From positions 1 through 38,015 of the forward strand of contig JAFXSR010000001.1 of the NCBI GenBank assembly GCA_017525505.1: a stretch of DNA of 38,015 nucleotides, written 5' to 3'. This DNA comes from Bacteroidales bacterium (GTDB taxonomy: Bacteria > Bacteroidota > Bacteroidia > Bacteroidales > WCHB1-69). This document shows positions 26,362-34,286 of this stretch, in pieces (position 1 is the stretch's first letter; each line of letters opens with the position of its first letter). Position numbers and translations under genes: made by a program. The notes beneath the pieces are model-generated. The model worked only from the letters and a program-made list of their open reading frames with translations, searched no databases and was not told where the DNA came from.

Positions 26362-26730
26362 ATGGTTGGTAATGAGAGTATTATATCAGGTAAATCCAAG
26401 GATTTTGCTTTGCGAATTATAAAATTGTATTCCTATTTGTGTTCGAACAAGAAGGAATATGTGCTGTCAAAACAAATCCTTAGAAGTGGTACAAGCATCG
26501 GTGCAAATGTGAAAGAAGCCACTATGGCGCAAAGTAAACCTGACTTTTACGCTAAACTTCATATATCACTCAAAGAAGCGGCGGAAACAGAATATTGGTT
26601 GGAACTTTTACATGAAAGTGGTTTCATAGAAGAAGAACACTTCAAAAGTATATATGTCGATTGCAAAGAACTCCTTAAAATCCTCACCTCCATTCTCAAA
26701 ACAAATCCAAAGAATAAAAACAACTGTTAA
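26362..26730 (+). CDS. Four-helix-bundle protein, second type
   Basis: The 122-residue protein shows the family text 'KSKDFALRIIKLYSYL', 'VLSKQILRSGTSIGANVKEA', 'FYAKLHISLKEAAETEYWLE' and 'CKELLKILTSILKT'. This is the SIGAN(V/I)xEA-type subfamily of four-helix-bundle proteins, distinct from the gene at 22611. Function is unknown. It is bracketed by GTTAACA-type tandem repeats on both sides, and its 3' end runs into the repeat that also forms the end of the convergent FAD dehydrogenase. Confidence 0.87.
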   Translation: MVGNESIISGKSKDFALRIIKLYSYLCSNKKEYVLSKQILRSGTSIGANVKEATMAQSKPDFYAKLHISLKEAAETEYWLELLHESGFIEEEHFKSIYVDCKELLKILTSILKTNPKNKNNC

Positions 26731-26761
26731 TTGTTAACTGTTAACTGTTAACTGTTAACTG
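26725..26761. repeat. GTTAACT tandem repeat at two convergent gene ends
   Basis: Four near-perfect units of TTAACTG(T) overlap the 3' end of the FAD dehydrogenase, providing its last codons and TAA stop. They also touch the stop of the four-helix-bundle gene. Confidence 0.9.
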
Positions 26762-28300
26762 AATTCCCGTTTTCAGCCCATCCAATGCTGCACTGACAAT
26801 GCCTCCGGCGTAGCCGGCACCTTCGCCTACGGGGTAGAGGCCGGGGATGTTGCTTTGTCGGCTTTCATCACGCAAAATCCTCACGGGTGAGGAGGAGCGG
26901 CTCTCGATGCCCGTCATCACGGCATCGGCATCGCTGAAGCCTCGCAGTTTCCGGTCAAACAAAGGAAGAGCTTCTCGCAAGGCTTTCACCGCATACGCGG
27001 GCAGGCAGCGGCCTAAATCGCAATACACCACCCCATGTGGATAGCTGGGCTTCACTTTGCGATGTCCCTTGGCAATCTTGCCCTGCAAAAACTCACCCAC
27101 CAAGTTGGCAGGGGCGCGGTAATCCCCGCTGACCTCAAAGGCCAATTTCTCGTATTTTTCTTGATAATTCAGCCCATCCAACGGACTGTTTTGGTAATAA
27201 TCTTCTGGATTGATGCCCACTAGCAGGGCACTGTTGGCATTGGCTTTGTCGCGTTTCTTCTCGCTCATGCCGTTGGTCACGATAGTGCCGTCCTCGCTTG
27301 CCGAGGCCATTACCACGCCTCCGGGACACATGCAGAAGGTATAGACACTACGGTCCTTCAAATGTACCACTCCCCGATACGAGGCGGCGGGCAGTAATTT
27401 GGCACTCTTTCCGTACTGCATCCGGTTGATGTCGCTTTGCAGATGCTCAATGCGAACCCCCATCGAGAAAGGCTTGGCCTCCATATTCAGGCCTTTGGCA
27501 TATAAATGTTTAATGGTGTCTCGGGCCGAGTGTCCCAAACAGAGCAACACGTGTTTGCTTTTGATGCTGAAACCATTATGGCAGTGCAAATGTATCACTT
27601 TTCCTTCCCGCTGGAAGTCATCGAAGGTGGTGTTGAAGTGAAATTCCCCGTCTAAACTGATGATTTCCTCCCGTATATTGCGCACCACTTTCTCCAGATA
27701 GTCGGTGCCTACATGGGGATTGGCGGCATAGCAAACGTCCTCTGTAGCCCCATGTTTGTGAAATTCCTCCAGTATAAAGCTGATGTAGCGGTCGTTGATA
27801 TTGGTGGAGAGCTTGCCGTCAGAAAAAGTGCCGGCACCGCCCTCGCCAAATTGCACGTTGGAATTGGGATTTAATTTTTTATTTTGCAGAAATTCAGCAA
27901 CTTCTGCTTTTCTTTCCTCAATACGACTGCCTCTTTCAATGATCACGGGCTTGGCTCCGCAACGGGCCAGATACAAGGCAGCGAACATGCCCGCGGGACC
28001 GAATCCCACCACCACAGGCGGCAGCTCCTCGGTCCACTTCGGGTAGCTAAGCGGTTCGGGAGCCTGATAAAGACTGACATTGTCAAGTCGCAATAAATCT
28101 TCCCGATTGTCTTTTAGCTTAATATATACTTGATACAGAAAGAAGATGTGATCTTTCTTCCGCGCGTCAATGGATTCCCGCAGAATCTTAAATTCCTCAA
28201 TATCCTGTTCCGCAATAGGGTATAATTGCAGTATTCGTTGGCGCAGTTGCACCTGCTGCCCCACGGGAATTTTGATATTTGAAATCTTAATCTGCATCAT
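26741..28300 (-). CDS. COG2509-type FAD-dependent dehydrogenase
   Basis: The 519-residue flavoprotein has an N-terminal helical region (1-90), then the FAD-binding dinucleotide motif 'VVGFGPAGMFAALYLARCGA' and 'VIIERG'. Further on are 'VQFGEGGAGTFSDGKLST', 'CMCPGGVVMASASEDG' and the C-terminal FAD motif 'GLYPVGEGAGYAGGIVSAA'. The family is annotated as uncharacterised FAD-dependent dehydrogenases; the substrate is not known. Length is normal. The first codons are ATG ATG, so either Met may start. The last residues (QLTVNS) are read from a GTTAACA tandem repeat. It lies 220 bases downstream of the flavoprotein operon in the same direction. Confidence 0.88.
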   Translation of the reverse strand: MMQIKISNIKIPVGQQVQLRQRILQLYPIAEQDIEEFKILRESIDARKKDHIFFLYQVYIKLKDNREDLLRLDNVSLYQAPEPLSYPKWTEELPPVVVGFGPAGMFAALYLARCGAKPVIIERGSRIEERKAEVAEFLQNKKLNPNSNVQFGEGGAGTFSDGKLSTNINDRYISFILEEFHKHGATEDVCYAANPHVGTDYLEKVVRNIREEIISLDGEFHFNTTFDDFQREGKVIHLHCHNGFSIKSKHVLLCLGHSARDTIKHLYAKGLNMEAKPFSMGVRIEHLQSDINRMQYGKSAKLLPAASYRGVVHLKDRSVYTFCMCPGGVVMASASEDGTIVTNGMSEKKRDKANANSALLVGINPEDYYQNSPLDGLNYQEKYEKLAFEVSGDYRAPANLVGEFLQGKIAKGHRKVKPSYPHGVVYCDLGRCLPAYAVKALREALPLFDRKLRGFSDADAVMTGIESRSSSPVRILRDESRQSNIPGLYPVGEGAGYAGGIVSAALDGLKTGIQLTVNS

Positions 28301-28375
28301 ATTGAGGAGTTATATTGAAGCATTTTCCGCTATTATACAAATAAGTTTGCACATGTCATTCCTTTTCCTTTGGTT

Positions 28376-28552
28376 GCATGCTGAAAGCACACTGTCCTAT
28401 TAATCTCTAACTGTCAAGAGCACGGTTTTGTGTGGAGGTGCTCACGATGTGTTTGCGTGCTGAAAGCACGCTATCCTATTAACCCCTAACAAGCGATAGC
28501 GCAGTTTGGGGTAGTGATGCTCACGGTAGAACTCCGCGTGCCGAAGGTACGC
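28376..28552. repeat. Two and a fraction copies of a 70-bp REP-like unit
   Basis: Copy 1 (28376-28445) and copy 2 (28455-28524) are both 70 bases. Each runs from GC(A/G)TGCTGAAAGCAC to GCTCAC and shares a central CCTATTAA-(tct/ccc)-CTAAC. A third start, GCGTGCCGAAGGTACGC, is at 28536-28552. Copy 2 contains the imperfect stem CCCCTAAC (28483-28490) with GTTTGGGG (28504-28511). The head of each copy is itself a hairpin. The unit overlaps the 3' end of the BaiN-like gene. Confidence 0.82.
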
Positions 28553-29660
28553 AACTGTGGATAATAGACTGCGCGCACAGATAAGCACTCGCCCACGCAA
28601 AAAACAGGTTGTAGCCGCCACAAATCCCATCTATGTCTATCATCTCGCCAATGGCATAGATGTTAGGGTACTTCTTCAACTCAAAATCATCATTGATTTC
28701 CTCTACCGCAATGCCCCCTGTACATACTTGCGCGAATTCAAGTTCGTAAGTATCCTTAATCTTGAATCTTAAATCTTTAATATTACATTGTTTACGTTCG
28801 TATAGTCGATTCAGTTTCGGATGCAACAATCCACATAAATTATGATGTTTCCGCAAATGTTCATCCACATCATAATCGGGATCATCATACATGAAATTAA
28901 ATCCTATGGAACAATTCCGTTTGTCTTTCAGTCTATTATAATATGCTGATAAGTTGAGAATTACAATACCAGAAACCCCATCATCCTTGAAGGTGACTTC
29001 TCCATTTTCCTGGTATATGAGTTTGCCCTTCTGATACAGTGAACAAATGGCTTTGCAGCGACAGCCCGAAAGAAATATAGGATAATCTTCCAGTTTAAAT
29101 CCGACCAATGAGGCTTGAAAATCTTTCCGTTGAAGCTTAAAATCTGTTAAATAGCGGTCGAAATGCTTGCGGTTTTTGGCTATCATGCCGGCAGGCGAAC
29201 CCGATGCCAGCACCACCGTGTCGAAGGCTGTCGCTTCTTCATTAATATAATAATGTCTCCCTTTGCTGCTGATTTGCTGGACTTCGGTGTTGTAATGAAA
29301 CTGCACCCGGTCTGAAAGGTCATTTAACAGCACGTCCAGCACGGTTTGGGAAAAGAAAGTGCTGGGATAAACTCTGTTTTCCTCGTCCACGCTCATCTTC
29401 AATCCCATCTTCTCAAACTCGTCACGGATGGTCTGGTAGTTGACCCTTGATAATAAATTAGCGATGAATGCCGCATTGTTGTAGCATTCACCGCTAATAT
29501 GGGTATTGAGTATGTTGGCTTTTCCGCCGCCGGAAGCTTTGACCTTGTAGCCGGGCTTGCCGGTTCTTTCGTAAATATGGATATTGCAGTTCTTCGTTTC
29601 AGAAAGCAACCTGGACAGAAACAGTCCGGCGGCGCCTGCTCCGACAACGGCAATATTCAT
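28521..29660 (-). CDS. BaiN/HI0933-type FAD oxidoreductase
   Basis: The 379-residue protein opens with a Rossmann FAD motif 'VVGAGAAGLFLSRLL' and then 'KASGGGKANILN', the pattern of the HI0933-like family (aminoacetone oxidase / BaiN / RdsA). 'VVLASGSPAG' and the C-terminal 'AQVCTGGIAVEEI' plus 'AIGEMIDIDGICGGYNLFFAWASA' also match. Members are flavoproteins with redox roles; the true substrate here is unknown. The start is 10 bases after the etfA stop, so it is probably the last gene of the butyrate operon. The last residues 'SCVPSARGVLP' are translated from the REP-like repeat, an acquired tail. Confidence 0.88.
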   Translation of the reverse strand: MNIAVVGAGAAGLFLSRLLSETKNCNIHIYERTGKPGYKVKASGGGKANILNTHISGECYNNAAFIANLLSRVNYQTIRDEFEKMGLKMSVDEENRVYPSTFFSQTVLDVLLNDLSDRVQFHYNTEVQQISSKGRHYYINEEATAFDTVVLASGSPAGMIAKNRKHFDRYLTDFKLQRKDFQASLVGFKLEDYPIFLSGCRCKAICSLYQKGKLIYQENGEVTFKDDGVSGIVILNLSAYYNRLKDKRNCSIGFNFMYDDPDYDVDEHLRKHHNLCGLLHPKLNRLYERKQCNIKDLRFKIKDTYELEFAQVCTGGIAVEEINDDFELKKYPNIYAIGEMIDIDGICGGYNLFFAWASAYLCAQSIIHSCVPSARGVLP

Positions 29661-29670
29661 CGTAGCGGAA

Positions 29671-30681
29671 TTAGCAGTTACACTCGGTTTTCTTGGCTAG
29701 TTTCTCGGTCAGCATGGGGATGATCTTGTTCAGGTCGCCAACGATGCCAAGGTCTGCCACCTGGAAAATAGGAGCATATTTGTCTTTGTTGATGGCGATG
29801 ATGAAGTCGGATTCTTCCATACCGGCCAAGTGCTGGATAGCACCGGAGATACCGCAGGCGAAATAGACATTCGGACGCACGGTCTTACCGGTTTGTCCCA
29901 CCTGACGGTCGTGCGGCATCACGCCGGCATCAACCATGGCACGGGAAGAGGAAACCATACCTCCCAGTACGTCGGCGAGAGCCTGCAGTTTCTCGAAGCC
30001 TTCCTTGCAGCCAACGCCACGACCACCGGAAACGAGAATCTTCGCAGCCTGAATGTCTGCAGCGCCTTTTTCTTCCTTCACGGTCTTCAGCAGTTTCACT
30101 TTGAATTTGCTGCTGTCGAAAGTGGGAGCGAAATCGGTAATGGTACCCTTGCGGTTGCAGTCTCTTTCCATTTTCTGCATCACACCGGGGCGAACGGTGG
30201 ACATCTGCGGACGGTGCTCGGTGCACATGATGGTAGCCATCAGGTTGCCACCAAATGCGGGACGGGTCATCATCAGCTCACCTTCCTCGGAGATTTCCAA
30301 TTTGGTGCAGTCGGCGGTCAGACCGGTACCCAGACGGGCAGCCAATCTCGGAGCCAGATCACGACCGATGGTGGTGGCACCGAACATCAGGATGCTGGGC
30401 TGGAACTTCTGCACCATCTGGTAAATGGCTTGTGAGTATTGTTCGGTCAGATAGTCTTTCAATTCGGGGGCGTCCATGCAGATGACTTCGTCAGCACCCA
30501 TCTCAATCAGATACTGGGCGTGATGTTTCACCTGATCGCCGGCCAGAATGGCAACAACTTTCTCGTTCAATGCGGCAGCCAAGTCGCGGGCCTTGCCAAT
30601 CAGCTCCAGACCTACAGACTGGATTACGCCGTCGCGTTGCTCTACGAAAACATATACATTTTTATAATCTGTCTTTTCCAT
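29671..30681 (-). CDS. etfA: Electron transfer flavoprotein alpha subunit
   Basis: EtfA pairs with EtfB to carry electrons to or from the acyl-CoA dehydrogenase; in anaerobes such pairs often bifurcate electrons from NADH to crotonyl-CoA and ferredoxin. The 336-residue protein has the alpha N-terminal domain ('[20 protein letters not shown]') and the FAD-binding C-terminal domain: '[10 protein letters not shown]', '[20 protein letters not shown]', '[16 protein letters not shown]' and '[17 protein letters not shown]'. No N-terminal ferredoxin extension is present. It lies 33 bases after etfB. Confidence 0.95.
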   Translation of the reverse strand: MEKTDYKNVYVFVEQRDGVIQSVGLELIGKARDLAAALNEKVVAILAGDQVKHHAQYLIEMGADEVICMDAPELKDYLTEQYSQAIYQMVQKFQPSILMFGATTIGRDLAPRLAARLGTGLTADCTKLEISEEGELMMTRPAFGGNLMATIMCTEHRPQMSTVRPGVMQKMERDCNRKGTITDFAPTFDSSKFKVKLLKTVKEEKGAADIQAAKILVSGGRGVGCKEGFEKLQALADVLGGMVSSSRAMVDAGVMPHDRQVGQTGKTVRPNVYFACGISGAIQHLAGMEESDFIIAINKDKYAPIFQVADLGIVGDLNKIIPMLTEKLAKKTECNC

Positions 30682-30714
30682 AATAAATACAATTTATATT
30701 ACCGACAACGGCGA

Positions 30715-31497
30715 TTAGATGATGTGTTTTTCTTTTAATTTGTTGATGATGATGTTGACACCTTCCTCGGCATCCACCTCGAAAGTCTCACCGGCACCCT
30801 TCTGGGCCTTGGTGAATGATTTCTTCACACGGGTGGGAGAACCCTTGAGACCTAACTTTTCGGGGGCGATGTCAATCTTGGCAGCGGTCCAGATTTCCAC
30901 TTCCTTCTCGAAAGCGTCCATGATGCCGGAAACGGTCATGTAACGGGCCTTGTTGGCGGTGGCCAAAACAGTCAGCAAGCATGGCATCTCCACAGAAAGC
31001 ATCTGGTAGCCTTCTTCCGTCTCTTTCTTTACGGTCAAAGTGTTTTTGCCGTCATATTCGAGACCGGTAACGTAAGAAATCTGGGGCAGTCCCAAGTGCT
31101 CAGCCATCTCAGGGCCTACCTGTGCGGTATCACCGTCGATAGCCTGACGGCCACCAATTACGAGGTCATAGTCGAGGCAGCGGAACGCACCAGCCAAAGC
31201 GTTGGAGGTGGCCAAGGTGTCGGCACCGGCAAAAGCGCGGTCGGTCAGCAAGATGGCACGGTCAACACCCATGGCGAAAGCTTCGCGCAGGATAGCGTCG
31301 GCCTGTGGGGGACCCATGGTGATAACAGTTACTTCAGCGCCGTATAGGTCTTTCAAGCGCAGGGCCATTTCCAGGCCGCCCTTGTCGTCGGGATTCATAA
31401 TACTGGGAACACCATCGCGGATCAGGGTACCTGTTGCCGGATTAATTTTGATTTCAGTGGTGTCCGGAACTTGTTTTATACAAACTACTATTTTCAT
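30715..31497 (-). CDS. etfB: Electron transfer flavoprotein beta subunit
   Basis: The 260-residue protein starts 'MKIVVCIKQVPDTTEIKIN' and contains 'NPDDKGGLEMALRLKD', 'VITMGPPQADAILREAFAMG', 'FAGADTLATSNALAGA' and 'VIGGRQAIDGDTAQVGP'. These are characteristic of the FixA/bifurcating-type EtfB, whose ADRGG-like and DGDTAQVGP motifs hold the nucleotide or second FAD. It starts 9 bases after the acyl-CoA dehydrogenase stop. Bifurcation is inferred from family context and anaerobic setting, not proved. Confidence 0.95.
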   Translation of the reverse strand: MKIVVCIKQVPDTTEIKINPATGTLIRDGVPSIMNPDDKGGLEMALRLKDLYGAEVTVITMGPPQADAILREAFAMGVDRAILLTDRAFAGADTLATSNALAGAFRCLDYDLVIGGRQAIDGDTAQVGPEMAEHLGLPQISYVTGLEYDGKNTLTVKKETEEGYQMLSVEMPCLLTVLATANKARYMTVSGIMDAFEKEVEIWTAAKIDIAPEKLGLKGSPTRVKKSFTKAQKGAGETFEVDAEEGVNIIINKLKEKHII

Positions 31498-31506
31498 AAT
31501 TTTCTT

Positions 31507-32646
31507 CTATTTTAATAATTTACCGGCGATGACCATACGCTGAACTTCGGAAGTTCCTTCATAGATTTCGGTAATCTTGGCATCACGCATCATTCTTTCA
31601 ACAGGATATTCGCGGGTGTAACCGTAGCCACCGTGCAGCTGGACAGCTTTGGTGGTTACTTCCATAGCGGTTTCGGCTGCGAACAGCTTGGCCATGGCGG
31701 CATCTACGGAATAGGGCAGGTGCATGTCTTTCTTGTAGGAGGCCTGACGAACCAGCAAACGGGCAGCCTGAACTCTGGTTTCCAGATTGGCCAGCTGGAA
31801 CTGGGTGTTCTGGAAGGCGGCGATAGCCTTGCCGAACTGTTTACGCTCCTTGGTGTATTTAACGGTCTCGTCCATAGCACCTTGTGCGATGCCGAGAGCC
31901 TGTGCGGCGATGCCGATACGGCCACCGTCGAGGGTCTGCATGGCAATCTTGAAACCTTTGCCGAGTTCTCCCAAAAGGTTCTCTTTCGGAACTTCGCAGT
32001 TCTCGAAAATCAGCTCGCAGGTGGCGGAGCCGCGGATACCCATTTTCTTTTCTTTCTTGCCGATAGAGAAGCCTTTGAAGCCTTTCTCCACGATGAAAGC
32101 GGAGATGCCTCTGGTGCCCTGTGACTTGTCAGTCATGGCCATCACGATGAATACGTTGGCGTAAGAAGCGTTGGTGATGAAAATCTTGGTTCCGTTCAGA
32201 ATCCATTTGTCACCAGCATCCACAGCCATAGTCTGCTGCATGGCAGCGTCGGTACCGGCGTTGGGTTCGGTCAGACCGAAAGCGCCAATCCATTCGCCAG
32301 AAGCCAATTTCGGTAAATATTTCTGTTTCTGCTCTTCTGTGCCATATTCCAGAATGGGGTTCATACAGAGAGAAGTGTGGGCTGACACAATCACACCGGT
32401 GGTGGCGCATACACGTGACAACTCTTCAACGGCCATGCCGTAAATCTGGTTGGTACCACCCTGTCCGCCATACTGTTTCGGAATGGGAATACCCATGATG
32501 CCTATTTTTGCCATTTTCTCGACCGTCTCGATCGGGAATCTTTCTTCCTCATCGACTTCTGCTGCCAGAGGTTTTACCTCGTTTTCGGCAAACTCGCGAA
32601 TCATCTGCAAAAACAGCTGTTCTTGTTTTGTTAAACTGAAATCCAT
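31507..32646 (-). CDS. bcd: Short-chain acyl-CoA dehydrogenase, butyryl-CoA dehydrogenase type
   Basis: In this context the enzyme would reduce crotonyl-CoA to butyryl-CoA with EtfAB. The 379-residue length is typical. The N-terminal helical domain ('MDFSLTKQEQLFLQMIREFA') leads to the FAD/substrate segment 'AFGLTEPNAGTDA' and 'WILNGTKIFITNA'. The C-terminal part has 'ERKQFGKAIAAFQNTQFQLA' and 'QLHGGYGYTREYPVERMMRD'. The catalytic base is Glu363 in 'IYEGTSEVQR', as in Bcd enzymes. Overlap with other acyl-CoA dehydrogenases is possible, but the kce/kal neighbours favour C4. Confidence 0.93.
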   Translation of the reverse strand: MDFSLTKQEQLFLQMIREFAENEVKPLAAEVDEEERFPIETVEKMAKIGIMGIPIPKQYGGQGGTNQIYGMAVEELSRVCATTGVIVSAHTSLCMNPILEYGTEEQKQKYLPKLASGEWIGAFGLTEPNAGTDAAMQQTMAVDAGDKWILNGTKIFITNASYANVFIVMAMTDKSQGTRGISAFIVEKGFKGFSIGKKEKKMGIRGSATCELIFENCEVPKENLLGELGKGFKIAMQTLDGGRIGIAAQALGIAQGAMDETVKYTKERKQFGKAIAAFQNTQFQLANLETRVQAARLLVRQASYKKDMHLPYSVDAAMAKLFAAETAMEVTTKAVQLHGGYGYTREYPVERMMRDAKITEIYEGTSEVQRMVIAGKLLK

Positions 32647-32658
32647 AGTTGATAATCG

Positions 32659-33489
32659 TTATTTTTGTTTTAATCCTAAAATTTCTCTTGCTTCGGCTGA
32701 GGTGGCGATGTCACGACCCAGTTCTTTGGCGATGCGGACCACCTTGGACACCAATTCGCCATTGGATTTGGCCAGCACACCCTTCGACAGGTAGAGGTTG
32801 TCCTCAAAACCCACGCGCACGTTACCGCCCATGGCGATAGCGGCAGCGGCCATCGGGAATGCGTGACGACCCACACCGGTGACGGTCCAAGTAGAACCTG
32901 CGGGGATGCCGTTCACCAACCAGCAGAGGTTGGCAACAGTGGCGGGGGTACAGCCGGGAACACCCAACACGAAGTTGAACTGCATGGGAGCTCCGGGAAC
33001 CTGGCCCTTCTTGGCCATGTTGAGGATGGTGTCGAGGTGACCCATCTCGAAGCACTCGTATTCGGGCTTGATGCCGCGTTCCATCATGCGTTTGCCGAAA
33101 GCGCGCATGGTGGGCATGGTGTTGTCGAAAATCTCGTCGCCGAAGTTGCAGGTACCGCAGTCAAGGGTAGCCATCTCTGGCAGCGGTGTGGTGTCGGTTG
33201 ATTGAAGTCTTTCGTCGGGAGTCATGCCTACAGCACCGCCGGTAGATGGAATCAGGATGACATCGGGGCATACCTTCAGGATGGCCTCCTCGCATTCCTG
33301 GAAACGGCCACGGTCCTGGGTGGGCGTGCCATTGTCCCAGCGGACGTGCAGATGCACGATGGCGGCACCGGCATCCACTGCCGACTTGGCCTCGCGGACA
33401 ATCTCTTCAACAGTATAAGGCACATTGGGGTTTTGCTCCTTGGTGACTTCTGCGCCGCAAATAGCGGCGGTAATAATCAGTTTATCCAT
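32659..33489 (-). CDS. kce: 3-keto-5-aminohexanoate cleavage enzyme
   Basis: Kce condenses 3-keto-5-aminohexanoate with acetyl-CoA and cleaves it to 3-aminobutyryl-CoA plus acetoacetate, a central step of lysine fermentation. The 276-residue TIM-barrel protein retains the metal and catalytic residues known for the family: Glu14 ('GAEVTKE'), His46 and His48 ('VHLHVR'), Ser82 ('PSTGG'), and Glu229-Asp230 in 'VGFEDNLYL'. The pairing with kal next to it makes this more likely than another BKACE-family activity. It starts at the ATG at 33487-33489 and ends 12 bases before the dehydrogenase gene. Confidence 0.94.
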   Translation of the reverse strand: MDKLIITAAICGAEVTKEQNPNVPYTVEEIVREAKSAVDAGAAIVHLHVRWDNGTPTQDRGRFQECEEAILKVCPDVILIPSTGGAVGMTPDERLQSTDTTPLPEMATLDCGTCNFGDEIFDNTMPTMRAFGKRMMERGIKPEYECFEMGHLDTILNMAKKGQVPGAPMQFNFVLGVPGCTPATVANLCWLVNGIPAGSTWTVTGVGRHAFPMAAAAIAMGGNVRVGFEDNLYLSKGVLAKSNGELVSKVVRIAKELGRDIATSAEAREILGLKQK

Positions 33490-33631
33490 TGTTGATTTGT
33501 TGATTTGTTGAATCGTTAATTTGTTTTCTTTCGTAGGGATGGGGTGGTCTGTTTCTGTTGAATTGTTGATTTGTGGAAATGGGACGACCCTATCTCTGTT
33601 GGAAATTGTTGGTTACAAAATCACTCCACGA
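33490..33631. repeat. kal-kce spacer with TTGTTGATT repeats
   Basis: The 142-base spacer starts with about three copies of a 9-bp TTGTTGATT-type unit. It also contains two related GGGAyG...CTGTTG blocks (around 33535 and 33582). No gene or clear terminator. Confidence 0.6.
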
Positions 33632-34018
33632 CTATTTGCGTTGGCAGTCCTTGGGCGTAACGCAGGTGCCTGATGCGCGGCAAACCACGATGGGTTCGTC
33701 CAATTCGTCAGCTGCTGACGGAGAAATGTCAGGGCGAGAGACGGCCACTTTGCGTGCCTCGAACTGCATGTGGCGTGATGTGTTGCCTTCCTTGTCAATC
33801 CAGCCTTCAGCTTCGATATAGTCACCGGCATAAACGGGTGCCAGAAAATCGATGTTGTCGTAAGCACGGAACAGGCCTTCGTCGCCGTCACGCATAATCA
33901 AAAGTTCGGTGGCCACGTCACCGAAGAGGTGAACCATGTGGGCTCCGTCAACCAAATTGCCTCCGTAGTGGGCATCCTTTGCGCTCATGCGCAGTCTGAT
34001 TTTTGTTCTGTATTCCAT
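33632..34018 (-). CDS. kal: 3-aminobutyryl-CoA ammonia-lyase
   Basis: Kal removes ammonia from L-3-aminobutyryl-CoA to give crotonyl-CoA. The 128-residue protein is a small hotdog-fold domain ('[20 protein letters not shown]', '[20 protein letters not shown]', '[20 protein letters not shown]'), the size and layout of known Kal proteins. I place the start at 34018; an extended frame to 34090 only adds residues read from the repeat DNA upstream. It lies directly before kce, its metabolic partner. A generic hotdog thioesterase is the alternative if context is ignored. Confidence 0.9.
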   Translation of the reverse strand: MEYRTKIRLRMSAKDAHYGGNLVDGAHMVHLFGDVATELLIMRDGDEGLFRAYDNIDFLAPVYAGDYIEAEGWIDKEGNTSRHMQFEARKVAVSRPDISPSAADELDEPIVVCRASGTCVTPKDCQRK

Positions 34019-34057
34019 TTTTATTGATTTGTTTAATTGTTGATTTGTTTTATACGT

Positions 34058-34157
34058 CGAGTCGCTCATTTCATTCGCTCGTGGAGTCACTCGCTTCGCT
34101 CGTTCGGTGAGACGCTCACTTTGTTCGCTCGAGAAGTCGCTCGTTTTACTCGCTCGG
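34058..34157. repeat. Four ~26-bp imperfect repeats rich in CGCTC/CGCTCG
   Basis: The block between atoD and kal repeats a unit of the form GAGTCGCTCNTTTNATTCGCTCG four times with small insertions. CGCTCG words recur at both ends of each unit. It is not coding in any long frame. Confidence 0.75.
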
Positions 34158-34187
34158 TTATACGATTATCGTTTTCCCATCTTCTCG

Positions 34188-34280
34188 GTTAACCTTCTAA
34201 CCTTCTAACCGAGTACACGCTAGTGTACGTCTTACCGTCTAACCGTCTAACCGTCTTCCCGAGTGCACGTCTCCTCGTTC
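34188..34280. repeat. TCTAACC tandem repeats and hairpin downstream of atoD
   Basis: Units of CTTCTAACC and CGTCTAACC (8-9 bp) repeat six or more times. In between is the perfect hairpin GTACAC-GCTA-GTGTAC (34213-34228). The block sits directly after the atoD stop, where atoA would be expected. Confidence 0.75.
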
Positions 34281-34286
34281 AACCGT

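Noticed and set aside
34058..34157. Possible CRISPR array from evenly spaced repeats between atoD and kal
   Set aside because: Units are directly adjacent and imperfect, there are no unique spacers, and no cas gene is present.
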